A DNA stretch of 64,000 bases from an uncultured Bacteroides sp. (GTDB lineage Bacteria; Bacteroidota; Bacteroidia; Bacteroidales; Bacteroidaceae). Of this stretch, positions 1 to 8,525 are shown piece by piece. The notes under the pieces are model-generated. The model ran no database searches and was not told the DNA's origin. It worked only from the letters and a program-made list of their open reading frames with translations. The stretch spans positions 9,930-73,929 of the forward strand of contig CAAEFE010000112.1 in the NCBI GenBank assembly GCA_900755095.1. Direction: 5' to 3'. Every line of letters starts with the position of its first letter. Position 1 is the stretch's first letter. Made by a program: the position numbers and the translations under genes.

Positions 1-1
1 T

Positions 2-508
2 GCCCGCACCAATCATCTAAGCATACTGACTTACGACGGAGCAGAAATAGTGACCGAAAACTCGTTGGATCCATACGTACAAAAAGAAGCCTTCCTCAAT
101 AAAATGGCGATACGGGAAACAAACGACTTCCTGACTGACATCACCCTGCCGGTAGCCAAGTGCCTCATCGTCGGAGATGCTGGCAAGCTAATTCCTGTAG
201 AATCCGAGCTTTGCATCCGCCTGCAAGGAAAGATCAATGTCTTCCGTTCGGAACCTTATTTCCTGGAGTTGGTTCCGCAAGGTATCGACAAGGCTTTATC
301 CCTCAGCGTCCTGTTGGAAAATATAGGAATGACACGCGAGGAAGTGATAGCTATAGGCGATGGCTACAATGACCTGTCGATGATCAAGTTTGCTGGTATA
401 GGCATAGCGATGGGCAACGCGCAGGAGCCTGTGAAGAAGGCTGCCGACTACATTACGCTGACTAATGACGAAGATGGGGTTGCGGAAGTGATAGAACGGT
501 TACTCTAA
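2..508 (+). CDS. Cof-type HAD-superfamily phosphatase, C-terminal part
   Basis: The reading frame is open from base 2, so the 5' end of the gene lies outside the window and about 168 residues of the C-terminal part remain. The visible part has the HAD motif IV signature GDGYNDLSMI followed by GIAMGNA, the usual end of Cof/IIB sugar-phosphate phosphatases, and a cap region before it. Members dephosphorylate sugar phosphates or cofactors such as FMN or PLP in the cytoplasm; the substrate cannot be told from this fragment. A GTG at base 50 is in frame, but the coding match upstream of it (residues ARTNHLSILTYDGAEI) argues that it is not the start. The gene converges on the minus-strand RiPP operon, with only 44 bases between the stops, and belongs to the chromosomal backbone rather than to that operon. 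Confidence 0.85.
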   Translation, partial: ARTNHLSILTYDGAEIVTENSLDPYVQKEAFLNKMAIRETNDFLTDITLPVAKCLIVGDAGKLIPVESELCIRLQGKINVFRSEPYFLELVPQGIDKALSLSVLLENIGMTREEVIAIGDGYNDLSMIKFAGIGIAMGNAQEPVKKAADYITLTNDEDGVAEVIERLL

Positions 509-552
509 TCATATTATACAGACCATGCTTTCTGTCCCCGTATGTGTGAAAG

Positions 553-1872
553 TTATCCTCCCATCTTGTCCTTCAACTTTCTCAACGGAGCCAGCAGTCT
601 TTCAATCAGCCTCATATCCTCCGTCACAATCTCAGCAACCCCTTTCATCTCACGGGTTAAGGGCAAATCCTTACCATAATTAGTCCGCATTCCATCCGGT
701 AGTTCTATATCAACCACATACATATTCTCGGCAGTAGGAACAGGAGAAACACTACAGACCCGCCCCTTAACATAGCCAAACTCCTGGTCAGGATAGTTAT
801 TCAAACGGATGTTAACCTCTTGCCCCGATTTCACTTTACCGGAGCCTTGAACCGGAAGCAATGCCTTCCCCATTGGTAAAGCTCCTTCATCGGGTGCAAT
901 CACAAAAACACTTTCACCGGAAGCCACATTCTGATTATTACTCCATACACTCATGAAAGTCAGTTTTCCTGATATGGGCGCCACTAACAAATAACTTTGC
1001 TCCCAAGTTGTGATACTTACCTGCAATTGCTCAACTGTATTTTTAAGATTCACGATATGTTTCTGTTCTTCTGTCAGTGCCTGGTGCTGGACGTCAAGCA
1101 AACTTTCCTTCCCCTGCTCTATTTGCATCTCAATTTGAGAAAGCGACATCCGCATTCCTTCGTAACCTTGCAATTGTTGCAGATAACTACGCTCCGACTC
1201 ATCATATTCCGCTGCAATCATCGCATTTTTCTTATACAGAGTAGAATCACGTCCATAAATACGTTTTATCAACATCTGCTCTTGTCCGCCCAACTGGAAT
1301 TGTTTCTCTGCCAGTTGGTAATACGTCTTCTGACTCTCCAAAAGTTTCCGACTGCTCTCCAGTTTCCTGCGGTAATAATCCTGTTTCACGAAACTCGCAT
1401 AATCTTTCAGAACAGAAATAAACGAAGCATAGGCAGGCTGCACTTCGCCTAGTTGCAAATATTGCCCGTCGAAAAGCTGTTCGGCCATACTCAGGACAAA
1501 CCCTTGAGCTTCCCATTGTTTCATGCGCTCTTTCAGTAAAAACAAATCTTCCGCTTTTGCTGAATTCTCTATCATTCCCAACACAGCCTCCTTCCTGACT
1601 ACCGCACCGTTCTCCACACACAACTCTTCCAATCTTCCGGCTACCCTAGCAACCACATAAGCTGGAGGATTCTGTGTACTAACCGTAATCTCCGCTTCCA
1701 CTACATCCGGATATTTAAACAGATAGCTCCCAATCAGTAGAATGATAACAATACAAAACAAGACAGTGATCCCCCAACGGAGAATCCACACAGGAACGTG
1801 GCTCATCACTTCCTGCACTTCTTCGCTCCGAAGTTCTATTTCTTTATATTCCTTTTTGTCTTCTTGTACCAT
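553..1872 (-). CDS. HlyD-family secretion adaptor (membrane fusion protein)
   Basis: This 439-residue protein has a cytoplasmic N-terminus, one membrane segment at about residues 32-53, a beta-barrel/lipoyl part (around 70-110), a long Gln/Glu-rich coiled-coil hairpin (about 125-290), and a C-terminal lipoyl and barrel part. This is the HlyD/bacteriocin-secretion adaptor layout. Such adaptors bridge an inner-membrane ABC exporter to an outer-membrane TolC channel. It is the last gene of the RiPP operon and starts 12 bases after the C39 ABC exporter stop, so the two should act as one exporter. No TolC-like gene is in the operon; the outer-membrane channel must come from elsewhere. The outer-membrane factor at 41617 belongs to a different, RND-linked operon. 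Known: the family role. Inferred: that its cargo is the peptide encoded at 9805. Confidence 0.9.
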   Translation of the reverse strand: MVQEDKKEYKEIELRSEEVQEVMSHVPVWILRWGITVLFCIVIILLIGSYLFKYPDVVEAEITVSTQNPPAYVVARVAGRLEELCVENGAVVRKEAVLGMIENSAKAEDLFLLKERMKQWEAQGFVLSMAEQLFDGQYLQLGEVQPAYASFISVLKDYASFVKQDYYRRKLESSRKLLESQKTYYQLAEKQFQLGGQEQMLIKRIYGRDSTLYKKNAMIAAEYDESERSYLQQLQGYEGMRMSLSQIEMQIEQGKESLLDVQHQALTEEQKHIVNLKNTVEQLQVSITTWEQSYLLVAPISGKLTFMSVWSNNQNVASGESVFVIAPDEGALPMGKALLPVQGSGKVKSGQEVNIRLNNYPDQEFGYVKGRVCSVSPVPTAENMYVVDIELPDGMRTNYGKDLPLTREMKGVAEIVTEDMRLIERLLAPLRKLKDKMGG

Positions 1873-1884
1873 AAATGCTCCTTC

Positions 1885-4089
1885 CTACTGCCCTAGTTCC
1901 AACTGGTTCTTCACTAATTCATAATACAGTCCTCGCTTCTCTGTCAATTCCTGGTGGGTACCTTCTTCCATGATGCGCCCTTTATCCAGCACTACAATCT
2001 TATCAGCATCTTTCACAGTACTCAAGCGATGGGCTACTACAACTACTGTTTTGCCTTTATAAAACTCATGTAAATGTTCCATAATCTCCTTCTCATTATT
2101 GGCATCCAAGGCATTCGTAGCCTCATCGAAAAAAAGAAATTCAGGATTCTTATAGACGGCACGGGCAATCAGGATGCGTTGCCGTTGCCCCTGACTGATA
2201 CCATTTCCCTCCATACCGATTTTGGTGTTATAGCCTAAAGGCAGCGAATCGATAAAGTCACGAATATTGGCTACCGTAACAGCATGCCGGAGTCTTTCAA
2301 TATCAATCTGCTCCTCACCAACGGCAATATTCTGAGCAATAGATTCGGAAAATATAAATCCGTCCTGCATCACCGACCCCGTACGGGAACGCCATAAATG
2401 AGGATTGATATTTTCAAGAGGAGTCTCTCCCAGTTTTATTTTTCCTTTGTTGGGAGTATAAAAACCTAATAACAGTTTTATCAGCGTAGTCTTTCCGCTA
2501 CCGCTCGCACCAACTATCGCAGTCACTTTCCTTTCCGAAATATGCAGATTCAAGTCTTCCAATACATAGTCCCTTTCCGCCCCGTCATAGCTGAAAGAGA
2601 GTCCTTCGATACAGATATCGCGTTCCTCCGGCAGCAATGTTAGTTTTGATTCGATATTCTGTTCCTCATCTTCCTTGCCATGCACTTCGTTCAATCGCTC
2701 CAGACTGATCTTGGCATCCTGAAGTTGTTGGACAAAACCGATGAAGGAACCGATAGGTCCCGATAACTGACCGATAATATAGGTAAGAGACATCATCATG
2801 CCCAAAGTCATTTCGCCGTCCACCACCGATTTGGCAGCAATAAAAGAGATGACGATGTTGGTAGTTTGGTTAAAGAAGATGGAACCCACCTGTTGGGTTT
2901 GTCCCAATGCAAGACCTTTCACGCTAATCTTGAAGAGTTTCACCTGAATTCGCTCCCATTGCCAACGTTTTTGCTTTTCGCAGTTGTTCAGTTTAATTTC
3001 CTGCATAGCGGTTACAAGCTGTATCAGGCTGCTCTGTTCACCCGCCGCCTGTGCAAAGCGACGGATATCCAGTTCCCGACGATATCTCATGAAGAGAAGT
3101 ATCCAGCAGACATAAAGAGAGTTGCCAACCAGAAAGATGGCAAGAATACCCAAGTTATAATAAGCCAGTACGAAAGCAAAGATAAAGAAGTTGACAAATG
3201 AGAACAATGTACTGATAGAAGAGCCGGTAAGGAAAGACTCAATACGTCCGTGGTCACCGATGCGCTGCATGATATCTCCTATCATTTTCGTATCGAAATA
3301 ATGCAAAGGTAGCTTCATCAGCTTGACCAGAAAGTCTGAAATGAGTGCGATATTGATACGGGCATTCATATGAAGCATAATCCAGCTACGAATAAATTCT
3401 ACGGAGAGCTGAGAAAGAGAGACGACCAGCTGAGCTATCAATATCAAAGTAATAAAAGACAGATTACCTCCATGAATGCCGACATCCACCAGAGACTGGG
3501 TAAGGAAAGGAAAGATGAGTTGCAGCACACTGATAGTCAGCATACCCAAAACTAATTGGATTAACTGCTTTTTATAGGGAGTCAGATACTTCAGGAAAAA
3601 AGAGAGGCTGCGCTCCCCCGCCCTTTTCTCATCATCCATTTCATAAAAGTCGGGAGTAGGATCTAATGTCAGGGCAGCCCCCTTTTCTTCCCCACCTACT
3701 TTCGTGGAAATCCAGCATTTCCTGAATTCTTTTTCCTTATAAGTTACCAACTGGCTAGCAGGGTCAGCAACACTAACCCAATAACCGTCTTTCTTTTTAC
3801 GAATGTCATAGCAAACGACAAAGTGATTTTGGTTCCAATGAAGAATACATGGTAAAGGGACATCTTCCACTAATTGCTTAAAAGTGATTCGCACACCGGA
3901 TGTACGGAAGCCTATGAATTCGGCAGCATCACTGATTCCAAGCATCGATACTCCTTCGCGAGTAATGAAGGAACGGGCACGAAGCGTTTGAAGCGAGTAA
4001 GTCTTGCCGTAGTACTTCGCTATCATACGGAGGCAGGATGGACCACAATCCATGGCGTCCAGTTGGATATAATGAGGAAAACGTTTCAT
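1885..4089 (-). CDS. Peptidase-containing ABC exporter (C39 peptidase, bacteriocin/RiPP type)
   Basis: This 734-residue protein has the three parts of a peptidase-containing ATP-binding cassette transporter. The N-terminal C39 peptidase has the catalytic Cys15 in MDCGPSC, His89 in NQNHFVV and Asp109 in VADP. A six-helix transmembrane domain follows (about 165-440). The nucleotide-binding domain has Walker A GASGSGKTT near residue 525, signature ISQGQRQR, Walker B FLFFDEAT and a switch His in VVAHRLS. Such exporters cut leader peptides after a double glycine and export the core through the inner membrane. The precursor at 9805-10065 has GG at residues 28-29, a fitting substrate. It lies 38 bases after the sulfotransferase stop, with a promoter-like sequence in the gap, and 12 bases before the HlyD gene. 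Base composition looks less AT-rich than the modification genes upstream. Confidence 0.93.
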   Translation of the reverse strand: MKRFPHYIQLDAMDCGPSCLRMIAKYYGKTYSLQTLRARSFITREGVSMLGISDAAEFIGFRTSGVRITFKQLVEDVPLPCILHWNQNHFVVCYDIRKKKDGYWVSVADPASQLVTYKEKEFRKCWISTKVGGEEKGAALTLDPTPDFYEMDDEKRAGERSLSFFLKYLTPYKKQLIQLVLGMLTISVLQLIFPFLTQSLVDVGIHGGNLSFITLILIAQLVVSLSQLSVEFIRSWIMLHMNARINIALISDFLVKLMKLPLHYFDTKMIGDIMQRIGDHGRIESFLTGSSISTLFSFVNFFIFAFVLAYYNLGILAIFLVGNSLYVCWILLFMRYRRELDIRRFAQAAGEQSSLIQLVTAMQEIKLNNCEKQKRWQWERIQVKLFKISVKGLALGQTQQVGSIFFNQTTNIVISFIAAKSVVDGEMTLGMMMSLTYIIGQLSGPIGSFIGFVQQLQDAKISLERLNEVHGKEDEEQNIESKLTLLPEERDICIEGLSFSYDGAERDYVLEDLNLHISERKVTAIVGASGSGKTTLIKLLLGFYTPNKGKIKLGETPLENINPHLWRSRTGSVMQDGFIFSESIAQNIAVGEEQIDIERLRHAVTVANIRDFIDSLPLGYNTKIGMEGNGISQGQRQRILIARAVYKNPEFLFFDEATNALDANNEKEIMEHLHEFYKGKTVVVVAHRLSTVKDADKIVVLDKGRIMEEGTHQELTEKRGLYYELVKNQLELGQ

Positions 4090-4115
4090 GTTTTTAGTGC
4101 GTTTTTCATTTGATC

Positions 4116-4123
4116 TAAATATA
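4116..4123 (-). promoter_or_regulatory. Possible internal promoter for the exporter genes
   Basis: The minus strand reads TATATTTA here, one base from the Bacteroides -7 consensus TAnnTTTG, and ends 27 bases from the ABC exporter start codon. The same sequence in nearly the same context (TTTTATATTTAG) occurs at 14386-14397, at the same distance from the first start codon of the operon. No clear -33 TTTG is visible, so this is tentative. Confidence 0.35.
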
Positions 4124-4126
4124 AAA

Positions 4127-4789
4127 TTAGTAGTTGGGACGAATCTGATAGTCTAACCTATAAAGGTCTTTAATCTCTTCAATATAATCAGTATTAATCA
4201 ATGCAAATTTTGCATGAGTAGAATTTCTAATATCTCCAACCTGAGGGATCTTATATACCTGCAGAAAGGTATCCAACTTTTCTATAGGAACGATATAGTC
4301 TACATCCTCGCAAGAATAATAATCCGACTGCCGACGAATGTGCTCATCTTGATAAAGAGGATCACTTTTCCCCAGTTCAAAACGCACAAATTCCATAAAC
4401 CGGTCGAAGGACGGTTCCCGACACAAATCCAAATACTCAAAATAACGCCGTTGCTGGTGGTGGTATTCCAAACAGAAATTCTTGTAGCAGGAAACTAATC
4501 TTTCAACAGGATCTCTCCAAACAGCAAACTTCATAATACCATTTCCCCACTCTCCATCAAGTTGTTTCACCGGATATAGATAACCATTCATGGAACTATA
4601 ACCGACCACTTCATGTATTTCTTCCTTATCAGAAACAACAGTACCTGTTTTAGCATAGATAGCCAGACTCTTAAGATAAGTCACTGCATTCTTTGCTATA
4701 GCGACAAAAGCCATATTATAATGAGCGATTTCACAAAAATAGTTTCCCATAAAAGGGGAAGAATAAAGAATTCGGGGTATTTCCATCAT
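4127..4789 (-). CDS. Sulfotransferase-like protein (Sulfotransfer_2 type)
   Basis: This 220-residue cytoplasmic protein shows the two PAPS-binding signatures of carbohydrate sulfotransferases. A 5'-phosphosulfate loop, VAIAKNAVTYLK, lies at residues 29-40, with the Lys where the family has PKxG/ACTS. A 3'-phosphate-binding segment, WRDPVERLVSCYK, lies at residues 91-103, with Arg92 and Ser100 at the expected positions. The family moves sulfate from PAPS to a sugar hydroxyl or, in some members, to tyrosine. It follows the second glycosyltransferase by 12 bases, and the natural inference is that it sulfates either the sugar on the RiPP or the single core tyrosine. The start could be either of two consecutive ATG codons (4789 or 4786). 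Sulfotransferases are rare in bacterial RiPP loci. The family call is likely; the acceptor is unknown. Confidence 0.7.
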   Translation of the reverse strand: MMEIPRILYSSPFMGNYFCEIAHYNMAFVAIAKNAVTYLKSLAIYAKTGTVVSDKEEIHEVVGYSSMNGYLYPVKQLDGEWGNGIMKFAVWRDPVERLVSCYKNFCLEYHHQQRRYFEYLDLCREPSFDRFMEFVRFELGKSDPLYQDEHIRRQSDYYSCEDVDYIVPIEKLDTFLQVYKIPQVGDIRNSTHAKFALINTDYIEEIKDLYRLDYQIRPNY

Positions 4790-4801
4790 ATATTTAATTT
4801 T

Positions 4802-6028
4802 TTAAAAAGCATCCAGCAAGCGTTTATATCCCTCTTTCATTTGGCATAAACCGTAATGTTTGAGATAAGCCTTCCGCGCATTTCGTCCAATCTCATTCAT
4901 TAGTGTTTCCGAAGATAAAAGCATAGTCAAAGCATGGACCAAATTCTCACTAAAAGTACCATTTTTCTTTGTTCTTTTCCCAATAGGGACTACTATAGCA
5001 TTGCCCTGATCTTTAAACATATCCCGTAAACCGAAACCATCAGATGTCACTATCGGAAGTCCATGCATCATCATTTCAATACCAACATAACTACACTGTT
5101 CTGTGTAAGAAGGAATGACTCCAATATCTGCCATTTGATACCACTTCTTCAACTCCTTACGTTCCAAATGCCCGGTATATGTTACTTTAGTAGAAATATG
5201 AGCATAATTAGACAAGACAAATTCGGGTAGTAAAGAACCTGCAAGTACTAAACGAATATTAGAAAACTCTTTTAGTAATATGCAAAAAGCATCCAACACA
5301 GCATATATCCCTTTAAATTCAGAAAGTCTTCCTGCAAAAAGAATCACTTTCTCTTTGTCATCTATATAGTATTGTTCTCGAAGTTTATTCTTATCCATTT
5401 TTGAGTTTATGTATTGATTTCTTTTCAGTCCATTAGGTATTAAGAATATCTTTTCCTGATCAATCCTATAGATATTAGTAAGTACTTGATGTGTTCCTTT
5501 TGTCAGACAAACTACTGCATCTACTGTCTGGCACATCTGTAGCTCCTTATCAACAGTATTTAAAATCCATTTATATGTTTTATTCTTCAACGATCTACTT
5601 CTATTCTTTACAATATTTGCCAACAAACAGTCATCCCCAAGTAAAGGTGAAGTCCACCAAAGATTATGAATAACATACAATTGCTTGGACAAAGGATGAG
5701 AGTTGCGTAGACTCTCCAGCAATTCAGGACAAGGAGAATGATTAAAGCAAAACACATTCTCCAAAGAATCAGGAACGAACAGACGAAAAACTCTGTTCAC
5801 CACTTTCCAGTTATCAAAGAAATTACCAGAAGGAAAACGAGGTATCGATATTATCTTCATTCCATTTTTAGAACATACCCTAATCTCCGGTTGCCTGACA
5901 TTAAAGATTACATGGCAAATATCCACATCCATTTTCTTTAGACACTGTAGAAGCTCAGTGATAAATACCCCTATCCCATTTTTAGTAGAAGTGATGTATT
6001 CATCTAAAACATATATCTGCTTATTCAT
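4802..6028 (-). CDS. Family-4 glycosyltransferase, GG-Bacteroidales peptide system type
   Basis: From the start MNKQIYVLDEY the protein has 408 residues and two Rossmann halves of the GT-B fold. The N-terminal half begins with a Gly-rich acceptor loop (KNGIGVFITELL). The C-terminal half has the GT4 donor-site features LFAGRLSEFKG and EQCSYVGIEMMMHGLPIV. The sequence is plainly paralogous to the protein at 10110, and both resemble the glycosyltransferase family that accompanies GG-Bacteroidales precursors (recognised from memory). I chose the ATG at 6028, four residues inside the longest frame, because it gives an ATGA overlap with the stop of the pseudo-radical-SAM gene, as at three other junctions in this operon. 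It probably transfers a sugar from a nucleotide donor to the peptide or to a first sugar. Linkage and donor cannot be read from the sequence. Confidence 0.85.
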   Translation of the reverse strand: MNKQIYVLDEYITSTKNGIGVFITELLQCLKKMDVDICHVIFNVRQPEIRVCSKNGMKIISIPRFPSGNFFDNWKVVNRVFRLFVPDSLENVFCFNHSPCPELLESLRNSHPLSKQLYVIHNLWWTSPLLGDDCLLANIVKNRSRSLKNKTYKWILNTVDKELQMCQTVDAVVCLTKGTHQVLTNIYRIDQEKIFLIPNGLKRNQYINSKMDKNKLREQYYIDDKEKVILFAGRLSEFKGIYAVLDAFCILLKEFSNIRLVLAGSLLPEFVLSNYAHISTKVTYTGHLERKELKKWYQMADIGVIPSYTEQCSYVGIEMMMHGLPIVTSDGFGLRDMFKDQGNAIVVPIGKRTKKNGTFSENLVHALTMLLSSETLMNEIGRNARKAYLKHYGLCQMKEGYKRLLDAF

Positions 6029-7248
6029 TTCAGATGGCATAAATTGAATTTTCCAATCACAAACCCATAATTAGAAGGCGGCGGACACAAATAACGGTGC
6101 AGGCACTTTGCACATTCGGGAGTAACGTCCCGTGTTAATCTCCAAGCCGAGCGATTCTTCATCTCTTTGATTATCAAATCATATATAGTATCTTTTATGG
6201 TACCGACAGGAGGATTATTAATATTAGAATAAACACTACCATCAGGGAATACCGACAATCTGCCCCAATAATTTGAATTCATCACCTGATGCGCAAAAAT
6301 ATCTTTTTTATCATAACTACATACAGTAATATCTTCTTTACAAGTATATATGTATTGCTCAAAGAAATCCAAATTATCTCCGGTAAAGGCAGGACACGGA
6401 ATAATTTCCACATTAACGTTGTTTTGCTTCATTTCTTCCATCTCCTCTATATCAGACTCTCCGAGTATGATATAGATCCATGAAAACGATATAGAAGAAT
6501 CTGCCAGCATCCGGTTTATTTCATCAAATGAGTTTTGCCCGGCATAGTAAAGTTTTAATTCATATTTGTCTTTATCAAACTCCGAAGAGTTCAACAAGTC
6601 CCCGATACCCTTAGCATTATCTCCCAGCATATACAGGCAAACTTTCGCAGTTAAACCTCCTAATAAGCACATCAGTTGTTTTTTATAAGGATATTGCAGT
6701 ATATCTCCTATTACATTGACCTGCAAGAGATAAGTATTGTTTGCCGTAGCCAAAAAAGTTTCCAATGTCTGAATATCCAAGAAGTGTTCATCGGCTATCG
6801 GATAGAGAAACTGCCGGCAGTAATCGGGGTGTTCACTCTGCCCACCCAGGAAGAGGGATAATTCGTTCCAGTTATAAGCTACATATTCCCCCACTTCTCT
6901 TCCTTTCTCCTTTTCAATCCGGTCTACATCCGATTGCAGGTTGAGTAATGGAGGAAAACTGATGGGGCGTGATTCGGTATCCGAATATTCAATCAGACAC
7001 CCCATTTTATTTTCTACTGTATCCAGCATCCATGATCGCAGATCAGTATCTTCCCAGTCTTCCGGTGATACATCTATAGTGTACAAGTTTCTTAATTCAT
7101 TCAACATCAAGCAGTATTTCTTTATCAAACCGTGTATGTCGAAACTCAAGTAAGTGTGTTCTTTTGCATTATACATAACTCCTTCCGTTTCATTTATCCA
7201 CAGAAACGTATCAGGATATAAGGTGTAATAATAAGTCGGTTTCATCAT
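6025..7248 (-). CDS. Pseudo-radical-SAM protein, GG-Bacteroidales system
   Basis: This 407-residue protein has the size and C-terminal layout of a peptide-maturing radical SAM enzyme but lacks any CxxxCxxC motif in its N-terminal half, so it cannot bind the SAM-reducing iron-sulfur cluster. The end keeps a SPASM-like set of cysteines (PECAKCLHRYLC, then C near the C-terminus), so an auxiliary cluster may remain. This is the known pseudo-rSAM partner that sits beside the active enzyme in GG-Bacteroidales loci. It overlaps the active enzyme's stop codon (ATGA), implying translational coupling and perhaps a heterodimer. Two consecutive ATG codons (7248, 7245) are possible starts. The family assignment is fairly firm from layout and position; its role, perhaps peptide binding or scaffolding, is inferred. 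Confidence 0.8.
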   Translation of the reverse strand: MMKPTYYYTLYPDTFLWINETEGVMYNAKEHTYLSFDIHGLIKKYCLMLNELRNLYTIDVSPEDWEDTDLRSWMLDTVENKMGCLIEYSDTESRPISFPPLLNLQSDVDRIEKEKGREVGEYVAYNWNELSLFLGGQSEHPDYCRQFLYPIADEHFLDIQTLETFLATANNTYLLQVNVIGDILQYPYKKQLMCLLGGLTAKVCLYMLGDNAKGIGDLLNSSEFDKDKYELKLYYAGQNSFDEINRMLADSSISFSWIYIILGESDIEEMEEMKQNNVNVEIIPCPAFTGDNLDFFEQYIYTCKEDITVCSYDKKDIFAHQVMNSNYWGRLSVFPDGSVYSNINNPPVGTIKDTIYDLIIKEMKNRSAWRLTRDVTPECAKCLHRYLCPPPSNYGFVIGKFNLCHLK

Positions 7249-8525
7249 ATCTGTACCATTAGTTCTTTTGATATTCTTGCATATATTTCGGGCTGTTGTT
7301 GGAGCATATTCAGATAATAGCCCAAATAATCCAACGCTTCTTTCCTGTTTTTAAAACCGGGGCATCTAGGAGAAGACGACAAATTCTCCATATAGAACAA
7401 ACACTGTTTGCAAAACGGCTTCATATAGCAAGCCTTGCACAAGTGTTTGGTCTTATTGTAGTATGCAGAGTATTGTTTGGCTATCGCATCCAAATCCAGA
7501 TCGACTTTTTCAGATGTGACATGCCCCAATATATACTTCTGATCAATTCTTTCGCATGGCAGTATATCTCCATTTACTGTGAGAAATATCTTTTTTTGAA
7601 ATGGCAGACACGTTCCTGTAGGAAATATTATACTTGCATTTTTTTTCAACAACGAGTTATATTGATAATAAACATTATCAGTCAATCTGTCTATCAGTCT
7701 AAGAAGATCCATCACATCAGAAGAAGCATACAGGAAATCACTATCAGCACATGAAAATTCCGTAGTTTGAGCGGATCGAAACATTTTCCTAAATTCCTCC
7801 TTTTTAGCTTCACTTATTCCAAAATTATTTAGTTCAGCCAATCGAGGACGTTTATTAAAATGCTCAATAATGAACTTTAGAACTTCAACATCATTATTTT
7901 TATCATGAATTACAGAATTAAAACTCACATGTTCTGCAAAATATTCAGGATAAGTTGATTGCAACAATTTCATATTATGAAACACCCGTTGAAAGGAATT
8001 AGCTCCCCGATGGTCCACACGATATCCCTGAGCATATTCGTCACCATCCAGGCTAAGCAACAACATCACTTCCTTTTCTGCCAAGAAAGACATATATCTA
8101 TCCAACAACATTCCATTAGTTGTCATTGCATATCCGTATTTCACTCCGGGTATTGTCGGCAATGACTCCAGGTAAGCAACAATCTGTTCAATAAGGCTCA
8201 TATTCATGAGTGGTTCTCCACCATAGAATCCGAATACAATCTTATGAGGAGAGGAAGCTGCCTGATGATTAGTCCATATATCATAAAGATAATCGATTAG
8301 CCTTTTAGCAACATCAAACTGAAGAAACTTATCCTCTCTTTTTCCATGCGTTTCATAGAAATCTCCATAACCGCAATATTTACATTTAAGATTGCAGGCA
8401 TCTGTCACTTCAAAGGTTAATTGCTTTAAATTTATCAAAGAATTCAATACATTATGCCCGGACAAATTGTAGACATAAGTAACATCTTTCTGCTGAAGTT
8501 GCTCTAATAAATCACTATTCCTCAT
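7245..8525 (-). CDS. Radical SAM/SPASM peptide maturase, GG-Bacteroidales family
   Basis: This 426-residue cytoplasmic enzyme has the radical SAM motif C44xxxC48xxC51 (ACNLKCKYC), the GGEP motif (FYGGEPL) for SAM binding, and a SPASM-type C-terminal region with cysteines in GTCLPF, LPCERI and HLCKACYMKPFCKQC, expected to bind auxiliary iron-sulfur clusters. Such enzymes abstract a hydrogen from a peptide residue to form thioether, carbon-carbon or epimerised products. No separate RRE (PqqD-like) gene is seen. It could be built in at residues 1-35, which precede the cluster motif. Its start overlaps the end of the beta-propeller gene by 11 bases and its stop overlaps the next start (ATGA). The target is most likely the peptide encoded at 9805-10065. 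The exact bond formed is not predictable. Confidence 0.92.
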   Translation of the reverse strand: MRNSDLLEQLQQKDVTYVYNLSGHNVLNSLINLKQLTFEVTDACNLKCKYCGYGDFYETHGKREDKFLQFDVAKRLIDYLYDIWTNHQAASSPHKIVFGFYGGEPLMNMSLIEQIVAYLESLPTIPGVKYGYAMTTNGMLLDRYMSFLAEKEVMLLLSLDGDEYAQGYRVDHRGANSFQRVFHNMKLLQSTYPEYFAEHVSFNSVIHDKNNDVEVLKFIIEHFNKRPRLAELNNFGISEAKKEEFRKMFRSAQTTEFSCADSDFLYASSDVMDLLRLIDRLTDNVYYQYNSLLKKNASIIFPTGTCLPFQKKIFLTVNGDILPCERIDQKYILGHVTSEKVDLDLDAIAKQYSAYYNKTKHLCKACYMKPFCKQCLFYMENLSSSPRCPGFKNRKEALDYLGYYLNMLQQQPEIYARISKELMVQI

